64,000 nucleotides of DNA from Candidatus Kouleothrix ribensis (GCA_016722075.1 JADKGW010000001.1:1550001-1614000), one strand, 5' to 3'; shown: positions 52,993 to 61,808, counted from the first letter of the stretch. Numbers and translations are program-made. Notes: generated by a model from the letters alone, not told the origin.

Positions 52993-55725
52993 ATGCGTGT
53001 GCTGGAAACTCGCGTCTACCGCGGGCCGAGTCCGTATGGATATCGCCCGGTCATCCGCCTGACTATCGACCTGCAGGAGTTGGAGGCGCACCCTAGCGGG
53101 CAGATCCCCGAGTTCAACCGGCGCCTGCTGGCATGCCTGCCCACGCTGAGCGAGCACGGCTGCTCGTATGGCCAGCCGGGCGGCTTTGTGCGCCGGCTGT
53201 CCGATCAGAATGAAGACGGCACGCACGGCACCTGGCTGGGCCACGTGGTCGAGCATGTGGCGATCGAGCTGCAGTGCCTGGCCGGCACACCGGTGACCTA
53301 CGGCAAGACGCGATCGGTGCCGGGGCAGCCTGGCGTCTACTATGTAATCTACTCGTTCACCGAAGAGCAGGTCGGCCGCGAGGCCGGCGAGCTGGCGATC
53401 ACGCTGGTGCGCAGCCTGCTGCCGCCCGATATGCCCAGCGCGCTGCCGGCCGCCGAGCTGGCCGATTTCGAGTTTGCCACCGCGCTCGAGGGCCTGATCG
53501 AGCGCGCCCAGGAGATCGCGCTTGGCCCAACCACCGGCTCGCTGGTCGAAGAGGCGCGCCGGCGCGACATCCCGGCCATCCGGCTCGACACCAACAGCCT
53601 GGTGCAGCTCGGCTGGGGCAAGTACCAGCAGCGCATCCGCGCCTCGGTGACCGGCAAAACCAGCAATATTGCGGTCGAAACTGCCAGCGACAAAGAGCTG
53701 ACGATCAAGCTGCTTGGCGATGTCGGCATTCCCGTGCCGCGCCACCGCCTGGCCCGCAGCGCCGATCAGGCCGTCGAGATCGCCGAGCGGATCGGCTACC
53801 CGGTGGTGACCAAGCCGCTCGATGTGAGCCACGGCCGCGGCGTGTCGATCCGCCTGACCACACCCGACGAAGTGCGGCGCGGCTTCGCGGCGGCCGCCGA
53901 GTACACCAGCTCGGTGCTGGTCGAGACGTTTCTGGCCGGCAAGGATTTCCGCGTGCTGGTGATCGACGGCAAGGTGGTGGCGGTGGCCGAGCGCGTGCCG
54001 GCCCACGTGGTCGGCGACGGCACCCACACGATCGCCGAGCTGATCGAAATCGTCAACCGCGACCCACGCCGCGGCATTGGCCACGAGAAGGTGCTGACGC
54101 GGATCAAGATCAACCACCAGTCCGAGCTATTGCTGGCGCGCGCCGGCTACTCGCTCGGCAGCGTGCTGAAGCCCGGCGAGGTGTTCTACCTGTCTGCCAC
54201 CGCCAACCTGAGCACCGGCGGCACCGCGATCGACCGCACCACCGAGATCCACTACGAGACGCGCGAGATCGCCCGGCGCGCCGCGCTGGTGATCGGGCTC
54301 GACCTGGCCGGCATCGACATTATCACGCCCGATATCACCCAGCCGCTGCGCGAAGTTGGCGGCGGGATCGTCGAGGTGAACGCCGGCCCCGGCTTCCGCA
54401 TGCATTTGCAGCCGAGCGAAGGCCAGCCGCGCAATGTCGCCAAGCCGGTGATCGACATGCTGTTCCCGCCGCGCACACCCGCGCGCATCCCGCTGGTGGC
54501 GCTCACCGGCACCAACGGCAAAACCACCACCGCGCGCATGATCGCGCACATCCTGAAGATGAACGGCGAGCGCGTCGGCCTCACCACCACCGACGGCATC
54601 TACATCGACGGGCAGCCATATATGAAGGGCGACATGACCGGCCCGTGGAGCGCGCGGGTTGTGCTGAAAGACCCGACCGTCGACTCGGCTGTGCTCGAGA
54701 CCGCGCGCGGCGGCATTCTGCGCGAAGGGCTGGGCTTCGACCGCTGCGACGTCGGCGCGGTGCTGAATGTCAGCTCCGACCACCTGGGCCTGCGCGGCGT
54801 CGAGACGCTCGAGCAGCTGGCCGAGGTCAAGCGCCTGATCGTTGAGGTGGTGCGCCCCGATGGCGCCTCGGTGCTGAACGCCGACGACGCGCGGGTGGCG
54901 GCCATGGCCGCGCACGCCGAGGGCCGGATCATCTACTTCAGCATGCACGGCGGCGAAGGCGCCAGCGCGCTGGTGCGCGAGCACATTCAGCAGGGCGGCA
55001 CGGCGGTGGTGCTGCAGCCCGGCGTGCGCGGCGAGATGCTGGCGATCTACGATGCCGAGCAGTATATTCCGCTGCTGTGGACACACCTGATCCCGGCTAC
55101 GCTCGAGGGCAAGGCGCTGCACAACGTGGCCAACGCGCTGGCGGCGGCGGCGATCTGCTACGCGCGCGGCGTCTCGGTCGAGAACATCCGCCAGGGGTTG
55201 CGCACCTTCGCCACCAGCTTCTACCTGACGCCCGGCCGCTTGAATGTGTTCGACGAATACGCCTTCCGCGTGATCGTCGACTACGCCCACAACCCGGCCG
55301 CAATCGCCGCGCTGAGCGACCTGGTCGGCCGGCTGCGGCCAAACTACCGCCGCACGATCGGCGTGATCGCCGCGCCCGGCGACCGGCGCGACCAGGACAT
55401 CCGCGAGTTTGGCGCAATCGCCGGCAAAGCGTTCGATCTGCTCGTGATCAAAGAGGACAACGACCGGCGCGGGCGTGAGGATGGCTCGATCGCCGCGCTG
55501 CTGCACGACGCCGCGCGCGCCGCCGGCATGCCGCCCGACCGCATGATCACCGTGCTGGATGAGCTCGAGGCCACGCGCCACGCGCTGCGCCTGGCCGAGC
55601 CCGACGACCTGGTGGTGATCTGTGCCGACGAGATCACGGCGGTGTGGAAAGAGGTGATCTACTTCCAGCCGCGGCCCATCGCCGGCGACCCGCGCCATAG
55701 CGGGCGCGAGCGCCTGACGCATTAG
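52993..55725 (+). CDS. cphA: Cyanophycin synthetase
   Basis: A 910-aa enzyme that makes multi-L-arginyl-poly-L-aspartate (cyanophycin), a nitrogen-storage polymer, from Asp, Arg and ATP. The N-terminal part is followed by an ATP-grasp domain (about 220-480, e.g. GYPVVTKPLDVSHGRGVSI; GIVEVNAGPGFRMH) and a C-terminal Mur-ligase-like domain with P-loop GTNGKTTT (near residue 505). Length matches CphA1. The usual partner, cyanophycinase cphB, is not next to it. AAGGAG precedes the ATG. Confidence 0.94.
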   Translation: MRVLETRVYRGPSPYGYRPVIRLTIDLQELEAHPSGQIPEFNRRLLACLPTLSEHGCSYGQPGGFVRRLSDQNEDGTHGTWLGHVVEHVAIELQCLAGTPVTYGKTRSVPGQPGVYYVIYSFTEEQVGREAGELAITLVRSLLPPDMPSALPAAELADFEFATALEGLIERAQEIALGPTTGSLVEEARRRDIPAIRLDTNSLVQLGWGKYQQRIRASVTGKTSNIAVETASDKELTIKLLGDVGIPVPRHRLARSADQAVEIAERIGYPVVTKPLDVSHGRGVSIRLTTPDEVRRGFAAAAEYTSSVLVETFLAGKDFRVLVIDGKVVAVAERVPAHVVGDGTHTIAELIEIVNRDPRRGIGHEKVLTRIKINHQSELLLARAGYSLGSVLKPGEVFYLSATANLSTGGTAIDRTTEIHYETREIARRAALVIGLDLAGIDIITPDITQPLREVGGGIVEVNAGPGFRMHLQPSEGQPRNVAKPVIDMLFPPRTPARIPLVALTGTNGKTTTARMIAHILKMNGERVGLTTTDGIYIDGQPYMKGDMTGPWSARVVLKDPTVDSAVLETARGGILREGLGFDRCDVGAVLNVSSDHLGLRGVETLEQLAEVKRLIVEVVRPDGASVLNADDARVAAMAAHAEGRIIYFSMHGGEGASALVREHIQQGGTAVVLQPGVRGEMLAIYDAEQYIPLLWTHLIPATLEGKALHNVANALAAAAICYARGVSVENIRQGLRTFATSFYLTPGRLNVFDEYAFRVIVDYAHNPAAIAALSDLVGRLRPNYRRTIGVIAAPGDRRDQDIREFGAIAGKAFDLLVIKEDNDRRGREDGSIAALLHDAARAAGMPPDRMITVLDELEATRHALRLAEPDDLVVICADEITAVWKEVIYFQPRPIAGDPRHSGRERLTH

Positions 55726-55767
55726 CGGGTGTGGCCAGCTTCCCGCACGCTGGCCAAGCCTGGGCGC

Positions 55768-55993
55768 GCTGGCCAGCTTCCCGCACGCGTGCCATGAGCC
55801 TGTTCAACTACGAACGCCTGGGCGCTGGCCAGCTTCCCGCACGCGTGCCATGAGCCTGTTCAACTACGAACGCCTGGGCGCTGGCCAGCTTCCCGCACGC
55901 GTGCCATGAGCCTGTTCAACCACGAACGCCTGGGCGTGCTGGCCAGCTTCCCGCGCGCGTGCCATGAGCCTGTTCAACTACGAACGCCTGGGC
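55768..55993. repeat. Four tandem copies of a 56-bp unit
   Basis: Copies at 55768-55823, 55824-55879, 55880-55935 and 55938-55993 are nearly identical; copy 3 has one change (CTACG to CCACG), copy 4 has one change and is preceded by an extra GT. A shorter degenerate copy lies at about 55731-55767. Each unit begins with the perfect palindrome GCTGGCCAGC and contains a second, CACGCGTG (CGCGCGTG in copy 4). There are no spacers, so it is not a CRISPR array. The array abuts the RAYT transposase element. Confidence 0.92.
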
Positions 55994-56638
55994 GCGCTTT
56001 CGGGAAGCTTAGAAATCCGAGGTGTGCGATGCCACGCCGGGCAATCCATTTCGTCAAGGGCGGATACTACCACGTCTACAATCGCGGGGCATCGCGCCTG
56101 GCGATCGTGCGCGAGGCGCGCAACTACGCCTATTTGCTACGCCTAATGCAGCGCGCGGCTGAGGCATGCGAGGTGACGATCATCGCCTACTGCCTGCTGC
56201 CGAACCACTATCACTGGCTGGTGCGCCAGGATGCTGATACGTCCGTGAGCGCCCTGCCCAAGCGCGTGTTCGGCAGCTACAGCCAGGCCTTCAACAAGGC
56301 GTATGGGCACAGCGGAACGCTCTTCGAGGGCAACTTTCGCGCGACTATCGTCGATACCGAGGGCTATCTGCGGCACCTCTGCCGCTACATTCACGTCAAT
56401 GCCGTTAAGCATGGTTTGACGACCGCACCTGAGCTGTGGCCGTACTCCAACTACCTCGAGTGGATTGGCCAGCGTGATGGCGCGCTCGTCGATCGGCAGT
56501 TCATTCGCGATCACTTCGAGACGCCGGCGCGCTACCAGGCGTTTGTCGGCGAGTATCTGAGCCGGCGCGCAGCCGTGCCACGCGATCTGCTGCGCTTTGA
56601 GGAGTATCTGGAGGAGTAGCCTGGCTTCCCGGAAGCGC
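55994..56638. mobile_element. RAYT-type transposase unit bounded by inverted repeats
   Basis: GCGCTTTCGGGAAGCT (55994-56009) lies immediately after the tandem array and GGCTTCCCGGAAGCGC (56623-56638) lies 3 bp after the transposase stop. They are inverted copies at 14 of 16 positions, and each is itself a near-palindrome. The right copy ends exactly before the tatC stop codon. This suggests a defined mobile unit of 645 bp. Confidence 0.6.
56029..56619 (+). CDS. REP-associated tyrosine transposase (RAYT, IS200-like Y1 family)
   Basis: A 196-aa HUH-type transposase. The HUH metal motif is in NHYHWLV (HYH), and the catalytic tyrosine is probably in YLRHLCRYIHVNAVKHGL, with R-Y-I-H-x-N-P/A-V-K characteristic of the TnpA_REP family. 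Start 56029 follows GAGGTG. RAYTs are single-copy, chromosomally domesticated relatives of IS200 that act on REP palindromes. Here the gene sits next to a palindromic 56-bp tandem array and is flanked by inverted repeats. Confidence 0.88.
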   Translation: MPRRAIHFVKGGYYHVYNRGASRLAIVREARNYAYLLRLMQRAAEACEVTIIAYCLLPNHYHWLVRQDADTSVSALPKRVFGSYSQAFNKAYGHSGTLFEGNFRATIVDTEGYLRHLCRYIHVNAVKHGLTTAPELWPYSNYLEWIGQRDGALVDRQFIRDHFETPARYQAFVGEYLSRRAAVPRDLLRFEEYLEE

Positions 56639-57538
56639 TCAGCTGGCCTGCGCCGGCACGAAGCGCGCCAGCAGGATGCCTAGCTCGTACAGCAGGTACA
56701 TGGGCACGGCCAGCAGCAGCAGGTTGTAGGGGTCGCCGGTGGGTGTGATGATCGCCGCCGCGATCACGATGATCACGATCGCGTAGCGCCGGGTGCGCTT
56801 GAGCATGGCGGTATTTACGATGCCCAGCCGCGCCAGCAGGTAGATCACCGCCGGCAGCTCGAAGATTAGCCCATTCCACAGCATCAGCGTCGCCACAGTC
56901 GAGATGAAGCTCTCGAAGGTGGGCTGGGCTTCGATCCGCGCGCTGGTGCCAAAGGTGAACAGGAAGCTCAGCGCGGCCGGGATGGTGAAGAACCAGCCGA
57001 ACGCCAGCCCGGCCACGAACAGCTCGGTGACGAACGGCAGCGCGGTGAATAGGATGCGCTGCTCGTGCGGTAGCAGGCCGGGGATGAAGAAGGCGATCAG
57101 CTGGTAGACGATCACCGGCACCGCCAGCGCCACGCCGATCACCAGCGCCACGCGCATATAGCTGACGAACGCCTCGGCCGGTTCGATGAACTGCAGCTTG
57201 ATCTCGGGCGGCACGAAGTGGCGGATCAGCAGATTGGGGATGGTGTCGCCCAGCAGCCAGGTGCTATTCACCAGCCAGAACCCCAGCACGGTGCCGACGA
57301 GCACCGCCAGCAGCGCTTTGCTCAGCCGGTTGCGCAGCTCGACCAGGTGCGGCGCAATGCCGGCCCAGAAGTCGCCCAGCGACTGAACACCGGCCAGTGT
57401 TTCGGCGTCGGTCTCGGCCACCTCGGCGCCCGCAGGCGTGTCGCGGATCAGCACGCGCACCAGCAGCGCAATCAGCAGCGGCGTGCCGATCAGGAATAGC
57501 AGCACACCTACCGCCAGGTAGAGCTGAGTGTTTGACAT
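56639..57538 (-). CDS. tatC: Twin-arginine translocase subunit TatC
   Basis: Membrane core of the Tat system, which exports folded proteins. The 299-aa product has the usual six TM helices (about 75-290) plus an N-terminal extension with one more TM segment (about 8-28) and an acidic linker, not seen in typical TatC (about 250 aa). Family blocks HLVELRNRLSKAL, FVSYMRVALVIGVALAVPVIVYQ and ITPTGDPYNLLLLAVPMYLLYE are present. Follows tatA/B on the minus strand. A Tat substrate is predicted at 33-34 kb. Confidence 0.93.
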   Translation of the reverse strand: MSNTQLYLAVGVLLFLIGTPLLIALLVRVLIRDTPAGAEVAETDAETLAGVQSLGDFWAGIAPHLVELRNRLSKALLAVLVGTVLGFWLVNSTWLLGDTIPNLLIRHFVPPEIKLQFIEPAEAFVSYMRVALVIGVALAVPVIVYQLIAFFIPGLLPHEQRILFTALPFVTELFVAGLAFGWFFTIPAALSFLFTFGTSARIEAQPTFESFISTVATLMLWNGLIFELPAVIYLLARLGIVNTAMLKRTRRYAIVIIVIAAAIITPTGDPYNLLLLAVPMYLLYELGILLARFVPAQAS

Positions 57539-57644
57539 ATTGGTAGTTCCGTAGCGCGTCGTGCGTAAGAGCGGGCGAATTTCCCTACGCGCGACGCACT
57601 ACACACTATTGCGCGTTAGATTGCGCTTCTCGCGAAAAAGATCG

Positions 57645-58295
57645 CTACTGCTCCACCGTATCAGAGATTGGCTCGGCGGGCGGCTCGGCCGGCAGCTGTA
57701 CGCCCCACGAGGGCGGCTGCCAGTCGGCGTCGAGCAGGCCGCGCTGCTGCAGCTGCGCTTGCAGGGCAAACAGGTCGCTCATGATCGCCTGCAGCCGCAC
57801 CTCGATCGACGCGAGCGCGGCCGGGTCGGGCGGGCTGGCCGGATCAGCCGGCGGATCGGCGGCCGGCAGCGCGCCGTTGGTTGTGGGCAGGCCGGGCGCC
57901 AGCGGCACATTGCCGTCGGGCGCCGGCAGCGCGCCGGCCGGGCCAGTGGTGGGCGGGGGTGCGCCGATGCTGCCGAACTCGTTCAGCTCGGCCTTAGTGG
58001 CCGACGCGAACGACTCGACCGACTCTTCGATCTGCTTGGCCGCGCCCAGCACCTCGTCGCGCACGCTCTGCACCTCGAGCAGGCTGCTGCGCAGGTTCGC
58101 CAGCTCGGCCTCGAGCTCCTGGCGGGCGCGTAGCACCATGGCCGCGTCGGGCGAGCTCTGCACCCAATTGCGCGCGCGCACCAGCGCGCGGCCGGCCTGG
58201 CGTGCCAGGCTCGGCAGGCGCTCAGGGCCGACCACCACCAGCAGCACGATCATGATCAGCACAAACTCGCCTGGCCCAATCCCCAGAATTTCCAT
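57645..58295 (-). CDS. Sec-independent translocase TatA/TatB-like protein
   Basis: A 216-aa protein: N-terminal TM helix with the Tat motif GPGEFVLIMIVLLVVVGPERLP, an amphipathic helix (LPSLARQAGRALVRARNW), a coiled coil (about 50-110) and a long Pro/Ala-rich tail. The length and the GPE-RLP region favour a TatB-type role over TatA (about 60-90 aa). It lies 106 bp upstream of tatC on the same strand, as expected. Confidence 0.85.
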   Translation of the reverse strand: MEILGIGPGEFVLIMIVLLVVVGPERLPSLARQAGRALVRARNWVQSSPDAAMVLRARQELEAELANLRSSLLEVQSVRDEVLGAAKQIEESVESFASATKAELNEFGSIGAPPPTTGPAGALPAPDGNVPLAPGLPTTNGALPAADPPADPASPPDPAALASIEVRLQAIMSDLFALQAQLQQRGLLDADWQPPSWGVQLPAEPPAEPISDTVEQ

Positions 58296-58402
58296 GGTTG
58301 GCCCTAATGCTACGGGCTACGCGGCGGCCTCCCGCCTGAGGTTGGGGCGATCTGCAGGCGTTAGCCCTTAACCCCACTGCGCAGCTCGTGTGAGCGATCG
58401 AC

Positions 58403-58459
58403 AAAAATAAACCGCCGAGCCGCAGAGAACGCACGATCACTAGCGCTGCGTTCTCTGCG
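58403..58459 (-). terminator. Terminator-like hairpin downstream of acpP
   Basis: Arms CGCAGAGAACGCA (58421-58433) and TGCGTTCTCTGCG (58447-58459), perfect 13 bp. On the minus strand the hairpin is followed by a T-rich stretch (complement of 58403-58411, TTTATTTTT). It lies between acpP and the tatA/B gene. Confidence 0.6.
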
Positions 58460-58495
58460 TTCTCTGCGGTTACAGGCGTGAGCGCGGGCGGGCGG

Positions 58496-58744
58496 CTAGG
58501 CCGGTGGCGCGTGCTCGTCGATATAGGCAATCGCATCGCCGACAGTCAGAATCTTTTCGGCGGCCTCGTCGGGGATCTCGACGCCGAACTCTTCCTCGAG
58601 CGACATGATCATCTCGACGAGGTCGAGCGAGTCGGCGTTCAGATCATCGGAGAAGCGGGCCGACGGGACTATTTTGCTCTCGTCGACGCCGAGTTGCTCG
58701 GCGACGATCTTCTTTAGGCGTGCTTCCATTTCGGGCGATGCCAT
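58496..58744 (-). CDS. acpP: Acyl carrier protein
   Basis: An 82-aa carrier of growing acyl chains. The 4'-phosphopantetheine attachment serine is S39 in NADSLDLVEM, the invariant DSL motif. Acidic composition and length are typical. The start at 58744 follows AAAGGAG. It sits among fatty-acid genes (fabG, accC) on the same strand but is separated from nusB by 141 bp. Confidence 0.95.
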   Translation of the reverse strand: MASPEMEARLKKIVAEQLGVDESKIVPSARFSDDLNADSLDLVEMIMSLEEEFGVEIPDEAAEKILTVGDAIAYIDEHAPPA

Positions 58745-58817
58745 TGTAGATACTCCTTTCAACGGCCTGGGTGAGCATATGCGTATTCAAACGTTCCTAG
58801 CCAGTTGCATGGGTAAA

Positions 58818-58872
58818 GGGTTGCAGGTTGTTCCAAATCCTGCTCTATGGGCGATCGTGCAACTTGCAACCC
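58818..58872 (-). repeat. Inverted repeat of the GGTTGCAGG family
   Basis: GGGTTGCAGGTTG (58818-58830)/CAACTTGCAACCC (58860-58872), one mismatch, 29-nt loop. It lies between acpP and nusB, just after the nusB stop on the minus strand, so it could terminate the nusB operon, though no clear T-run follows. Confidence 0.5.
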
Positions 58873-58885
58873 GCTAACCGCCGGA

Positions 58886-59314
58886 CTAGGCGCTATACCC
58901 ATCGATATAGCGCGTGACCACCGTGCCAAGCACGCCGTTGACGAAACGGCTCGAGTTATCGCTGCCGAACTGCTTGGCCAGCTCGACCGCCTCGTTGATC
59001 ACGGCCTTCACCGGGGTCTTCTCGGCTTCGTCGATCAAGATCTCGTAGAGCGCGATCCGCAGGATGGCCTTATCGACGCCAGGCATCTGGTTAACCGGCC
59101 AGCTCGGCGCCGCCTCTTCGATAATACGATCGATATAGGTGTAATGTTCCCACACCCCAAACACCAGCCGGCGCAAGAAGCGCTCGCCATCCGGCGGCAG
59201 CAGCTCGTCTTCGATCCAGCGCGCGGCAACCTCGTCGGGTGCGTGGTCGGTCGCGTCGACCTCGAACAGAGCCTGGAGCGCAATCGTGCGCACGCGGTGG
59301 CGCAGGCTAGCCAT
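58886..59314 (-). CDS. nusB: Transcription antitermination factor NusB
   Basis: A 142-aa helical RNA-binding protein that with NusE loads onto boxA RNA in rRNA operons. RHRVRTIALQALFEVD at the N-terminus and ALYEILIDEAEKTPVKAVINEAVELAKQFG match the family, as does the C-terminal FVNGVLGTV. Its start overlaps the asp23-like gene by 8 bp. Confidence 0.94.
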   Translation of the reverse strand: MASLRHRVRTIALQALFEVDATDHAPDEVAARWIEDELLPPDGERFLRRLVFGVWEHYTYIDRIIEEAAPSWPVNQMPGVDKAILRIALYEILIDEAEKTPVKAVINEAVELAKQFGSDNSSRFVNGVLGTVVTRYIDGYSA

Positions 59315-59633
59315 TGCCTGCCTCCACGTCTTGAATATAGACGTTGACCTCGCGTACTGCCATACCTGCCAGCTCTTGTATCACGGCCGCCACCGTGGCC
59401 TGCACCGCCATGCCCAGGTCGAGCAGGTTGGTGCCGCTCTTCGCCACCAGGTAGCAGTTGGCGCTCACGCCGGCGGGATCGACCTGCAGCAGCACACCGT
59501 CGCCGCGCAAGCTCTGGCGCGTGCGTGGCCCTGCAGCCAGCCGGGCGATGCCAGGCACCTCGCACACCGCCATTACCACCAGGCTTGTGAGCACATGGGG
59601 CGCCACGGTTACGTTGCCGGCTGCCTGAATCAC
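59307..59633 (-). CDS. Asp23/Gls24-family protein
   Basis: A 108-aa protein of the Asp23/Gls24 (DUF322) family, which in Firmicutes attaches to the membrane or links to cell-envelope stress and often lies between accC and nusB. Blocks VVMAVCEVPGIARLA and LDLGMAVQATVAAVIQEL fit. GTG 59633 is used as start, 8 bp after the accC stop. Overlap with nusB by 8 bp supports an operon accC-asp23-nusB. Confidence 0.85.
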   Translation of the reverse strand: MIQAAGNVTVAPHVLTSLVVMAVCEVPGIARLAAGPRTRQSLRGDGVLLQVDPAGVSANCYLVAKSGTNLLDLGMAVQATVAAVIQELAGMAVREVNVYIQDVEAGNG

Positions 59634-59641
59634 AGTTTGAA

Positions 59642-60994
59642 CTAGCCTCTCTGGCGCTGGATACGATTAGGCAAGAAGCTCAGGTCGATCTCGCCGCGCC
59701 GGAAATCCGGGTCGTTCAGCAGCGCCAGTTGAAACGGCATGGTCGTGGTTACGCCCGTCACGATACACTCGCTCAGTGCGCGGCGCATGCGTGCCAGAGC
59801 CTCGTCGCGATCCTGGCCCCAGGTGATGATCTTGGCCAGCAGCGAGTCGTAGGTTCCCGGCGGGATATAGCCCGCGTAGATATGCGAGTCGACCCGCACG
59901 CCAGGGCCGCCGGGCGGAAGAAAGAACTCGACCTCGCCGGCCGACGGCAGGAAATCGCGCTCGGGATCTTCAGCGTTGATGCGGCACTCAATGGCATGCC
60001 CGCGTATTCTAACGTCTTTCTGAGCGAGCGTCAAGCGTTCGCCGGCGGCGATCCGCAGCTGCCACTTGACCAGGTCGACGCCGGTGATCTGCTCGGTGAC
60101 GGGGTGTTCGACCTGGATGCGCGTGTTCATCTCCATGAAGTAGAAGTGGCCATCTGGCCCGAGCAGGCACTCCATGGTACCGGCGTTGGTGTAGCCGATC
60201 GCTTGCACGCCGCCTATGGCGGCCTGGCCCATGCGCGCGCGCAGGTCGGCGTCAACTGCCGGCGATGGCCCTTCTTCGATGATCTTCTGGTGCCGGCGCT
60301 GGATCGAGCAGTCGCGCTCGCCCAGATAGATCGCATTGCCATACTGATCGGCCAGCACCTGGATCTCGACATGGCGCATGCCGGTGAGGTAGCGCTCGAG
60401 GTACAGCTCGCCCTGGCCGAAGGCGGCCTCGGCCTCGGCTTTGGCGGTGGCATAGGCGCGCGCCAGCTCGGCTTCTTCTTGCACCACGCGCATGCCGCGC
60501 CCGCCGCCGCCGGCCACGGCCTTGAGCAGCACCGGGAAGCCGATCTCGCGTGCCAGCTCGCTGGCCTCGTCGATGCTACGCAGCGCGCCGTCCGAGCCGG
60601 GGATCACCGGCATGCCGGCTGCGCGCATGGTCTGGCGTGCCACGGCCTTGTCGCCCATCAGGCGGATGGCCTCGGGCGAGGGGCCAATGAAGGTCAGGCT
60701 GCACTCCTGGCAGATCTCGGCGAAGTAGGCGTTTTCCGACAAAAAGCCATAGCCGGGGTGTACCGCATCGCAGCCGGTGATCAGCGCGGCGGTGATCAGC
60801 GCGGGGGTGTTGAGGTACGATCGGGCCGGCGCGGCCGGGCCGATGCACACCGCCTCGTCGGCCAGCCGCACCGCCAGCGAGTCGCGGTCGGCCTGCGAGT
60901 AGGCCACCACCGCGCGTACGCCGAGCTCCTGGCATGCTCGCACGATCCGCACGGCGATCTCGCCGCGGTTGGCGATCAGGACTTTTTCAAACAT
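59642..60994 (-). CDS. accC: Biotin carboxylase subunit of acetyl-CoA carboxylase
   Basis: Carboxylates the biotin of the carrier protein, the first step of fatty-acid synthesis. The 450-aa protein has the full-length AccC layout: N-terminal MFEKVLIANRGEIAVRIVRA, ATP-grasp with GGGGRGMRVV, the block EKVAIGG-equivalent region and MEMNTRIQVEHPVTE near the catalytic Arg/Glu, RIGHAI-like end part. accB (biotin carrier) is not adjacent; it must be elsewhere. Confidence 0.95.
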   Translation of the reverse strand: MFEKVLIANRGEIAVRIVRACQELGVRAVVAYSQADRDSLAVRLADEAVCIGPAAPARSYLNTPALITAALITGCDAVHPGYGFLSENAYFAEICQECSLTFIGPSPEAIRLMGDKAVARQTMRAAGMPVIPGSDGALRSIDEASELAREIGFPVLLKAVAGGGGRGMRVVQEEAELARAYATAKAEAEAAFGQGELYLERYLTGMRHVEIQVLADQYGNAIYLGERDCSIQRRHQKIIEEGPSPAVDADLRARMGQAAIGGVQAIGYTNAGTMECLLGPDGHFYFMEMNTRIQVEHPVTEQITGVDLVKWQLRIAAGERLTLAQKDVRIRGHAIECRINAEDPERDFLPSAGEVEFFLPPGGPGVRVDSHIYAGYIPPGTYDSLLAKIITWGQDRDEALARMRRALSECIVTGVTTTMPFQLALLNDPDFRRGEIDLSFLPNRIQRQRG

Positions 60995-61036
60995 ACATGT
61001 TCATCACTGGGCAGGCTGCCGCAATCCCCTCGATCG

Positions 61037-61789
61037 CTACTGCATCACCATGCCGCCATCGACCGTCAGCGTCTGCCCGGTGATATAGGCGGCGGCGTCG
61101 GAGGCCAGGAAACATACCAGGTTGGCCACATCCTCGGGCGTGCCCATACGCCCAAGCGGGATGTTCTCGAGGATCGCGGTCTTGATCTGCTCGCTTAGCA
61201 CGCCGGTCAGCTCGGTTTCGATATAGCCCGGCGCGATTGCATTCACCGTAATCCCGCGCGACGCCATCTCGCGCGCAGTCGACTTGGTGAAGCCGATGAT
61301 CCCGGCCTTGGCGGCGGCGTAGTTGGCCTGGCCAGCGTTGCCGATCAGCCCTACCACCGAGGTGATGTTGATGATCCGCCCGCTGCGGGCCTTGCCCATG
61401 GGCCGCAGCGCCGCCTTGGTACACAGGAATACGCCGCGCAGGTTGGTGCTGATCACCGCGTCGAAGTCGTCTTCTTTCATACGCAGCAGCAGGCCGTCGC
61501 GGGTGATCCCGGCATTATTCACCACAATGTCGACCCGGCCGAAGCGCTCGAGCAGCGCCTTGAACAGCGCCTCAACCTCGGCGCCCTGGCTGATGTCGGC
61601 CTGAATCGCGGTGGCTTTGCCGTCGTGCGCGGCGATTGCCTGCACCACGTCCTCGGCGGCGGCCTGGTTGCCCTTGTAGTTCACCACAACCGTTGCACCG
61701 GCTGCCGCAAGTGTCAGCGCAATCGCCCGGCCAATCCCACGCGAGCCGCCCGTCACCAGCGCAACCTTGTCGGTCAGATTGAGCTGCAT
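61037..61789 (-). CDS. fabG: 3-oxoacyl-ACP reductase
   Basis: NADPH-dependent reductase of fatty-acid elongation. The 250-aa SDR has TGGSRGIGRAIALTLA (cofactor loop), NNAGITRDGLLLRM (active-site Asn region), ITSVVGLIGNAGQANYAAAK with catalytic Ser, Tyr and Lys. GGAG precedes the ATG at 61789. It lies 42 bp upstream of accC on the same strand, so co-transcription is likely. Confidence 0.94.
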   Translation of the reverse strand: MQLNLTDKVALVTGGSRGIGRAIALTLAAAGATVVVNYKGNQAAAEDVVQAIAAHDGKATAIQADISQGAEVEALFKALLERFGRVDIVVNNAGITRDGLLLRMKEDDFDAVISTNLRGVFLCTKAALRPMGKARSGRIINITSVVGLIGNAGQANYAAAKAGIIGFTKSTAREMASRGITVNAIAPGYIETELTGVLSEQIKTAILENIPLGRMGTPEDVANLVCFLASDAAAYITGQTLTVDGGMVMQ

Positions 61790-61808
61790 CGCACACTCCC
61801 AGCATACA

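Noticed and set aside
53274..54845. 523-codon open frame on the plus strand and a 531-codon frame on the minus strand (54127-55722)
   Set aside because: Both lie inside cphA in other frames and show the Arg-rich or His/Gln-rich composition of GC-rich shadow frames.
55768..55993. Possible CRISPR array
   Set aside because: The copies are contiguous with no variable spacers, and no cas gene is near.
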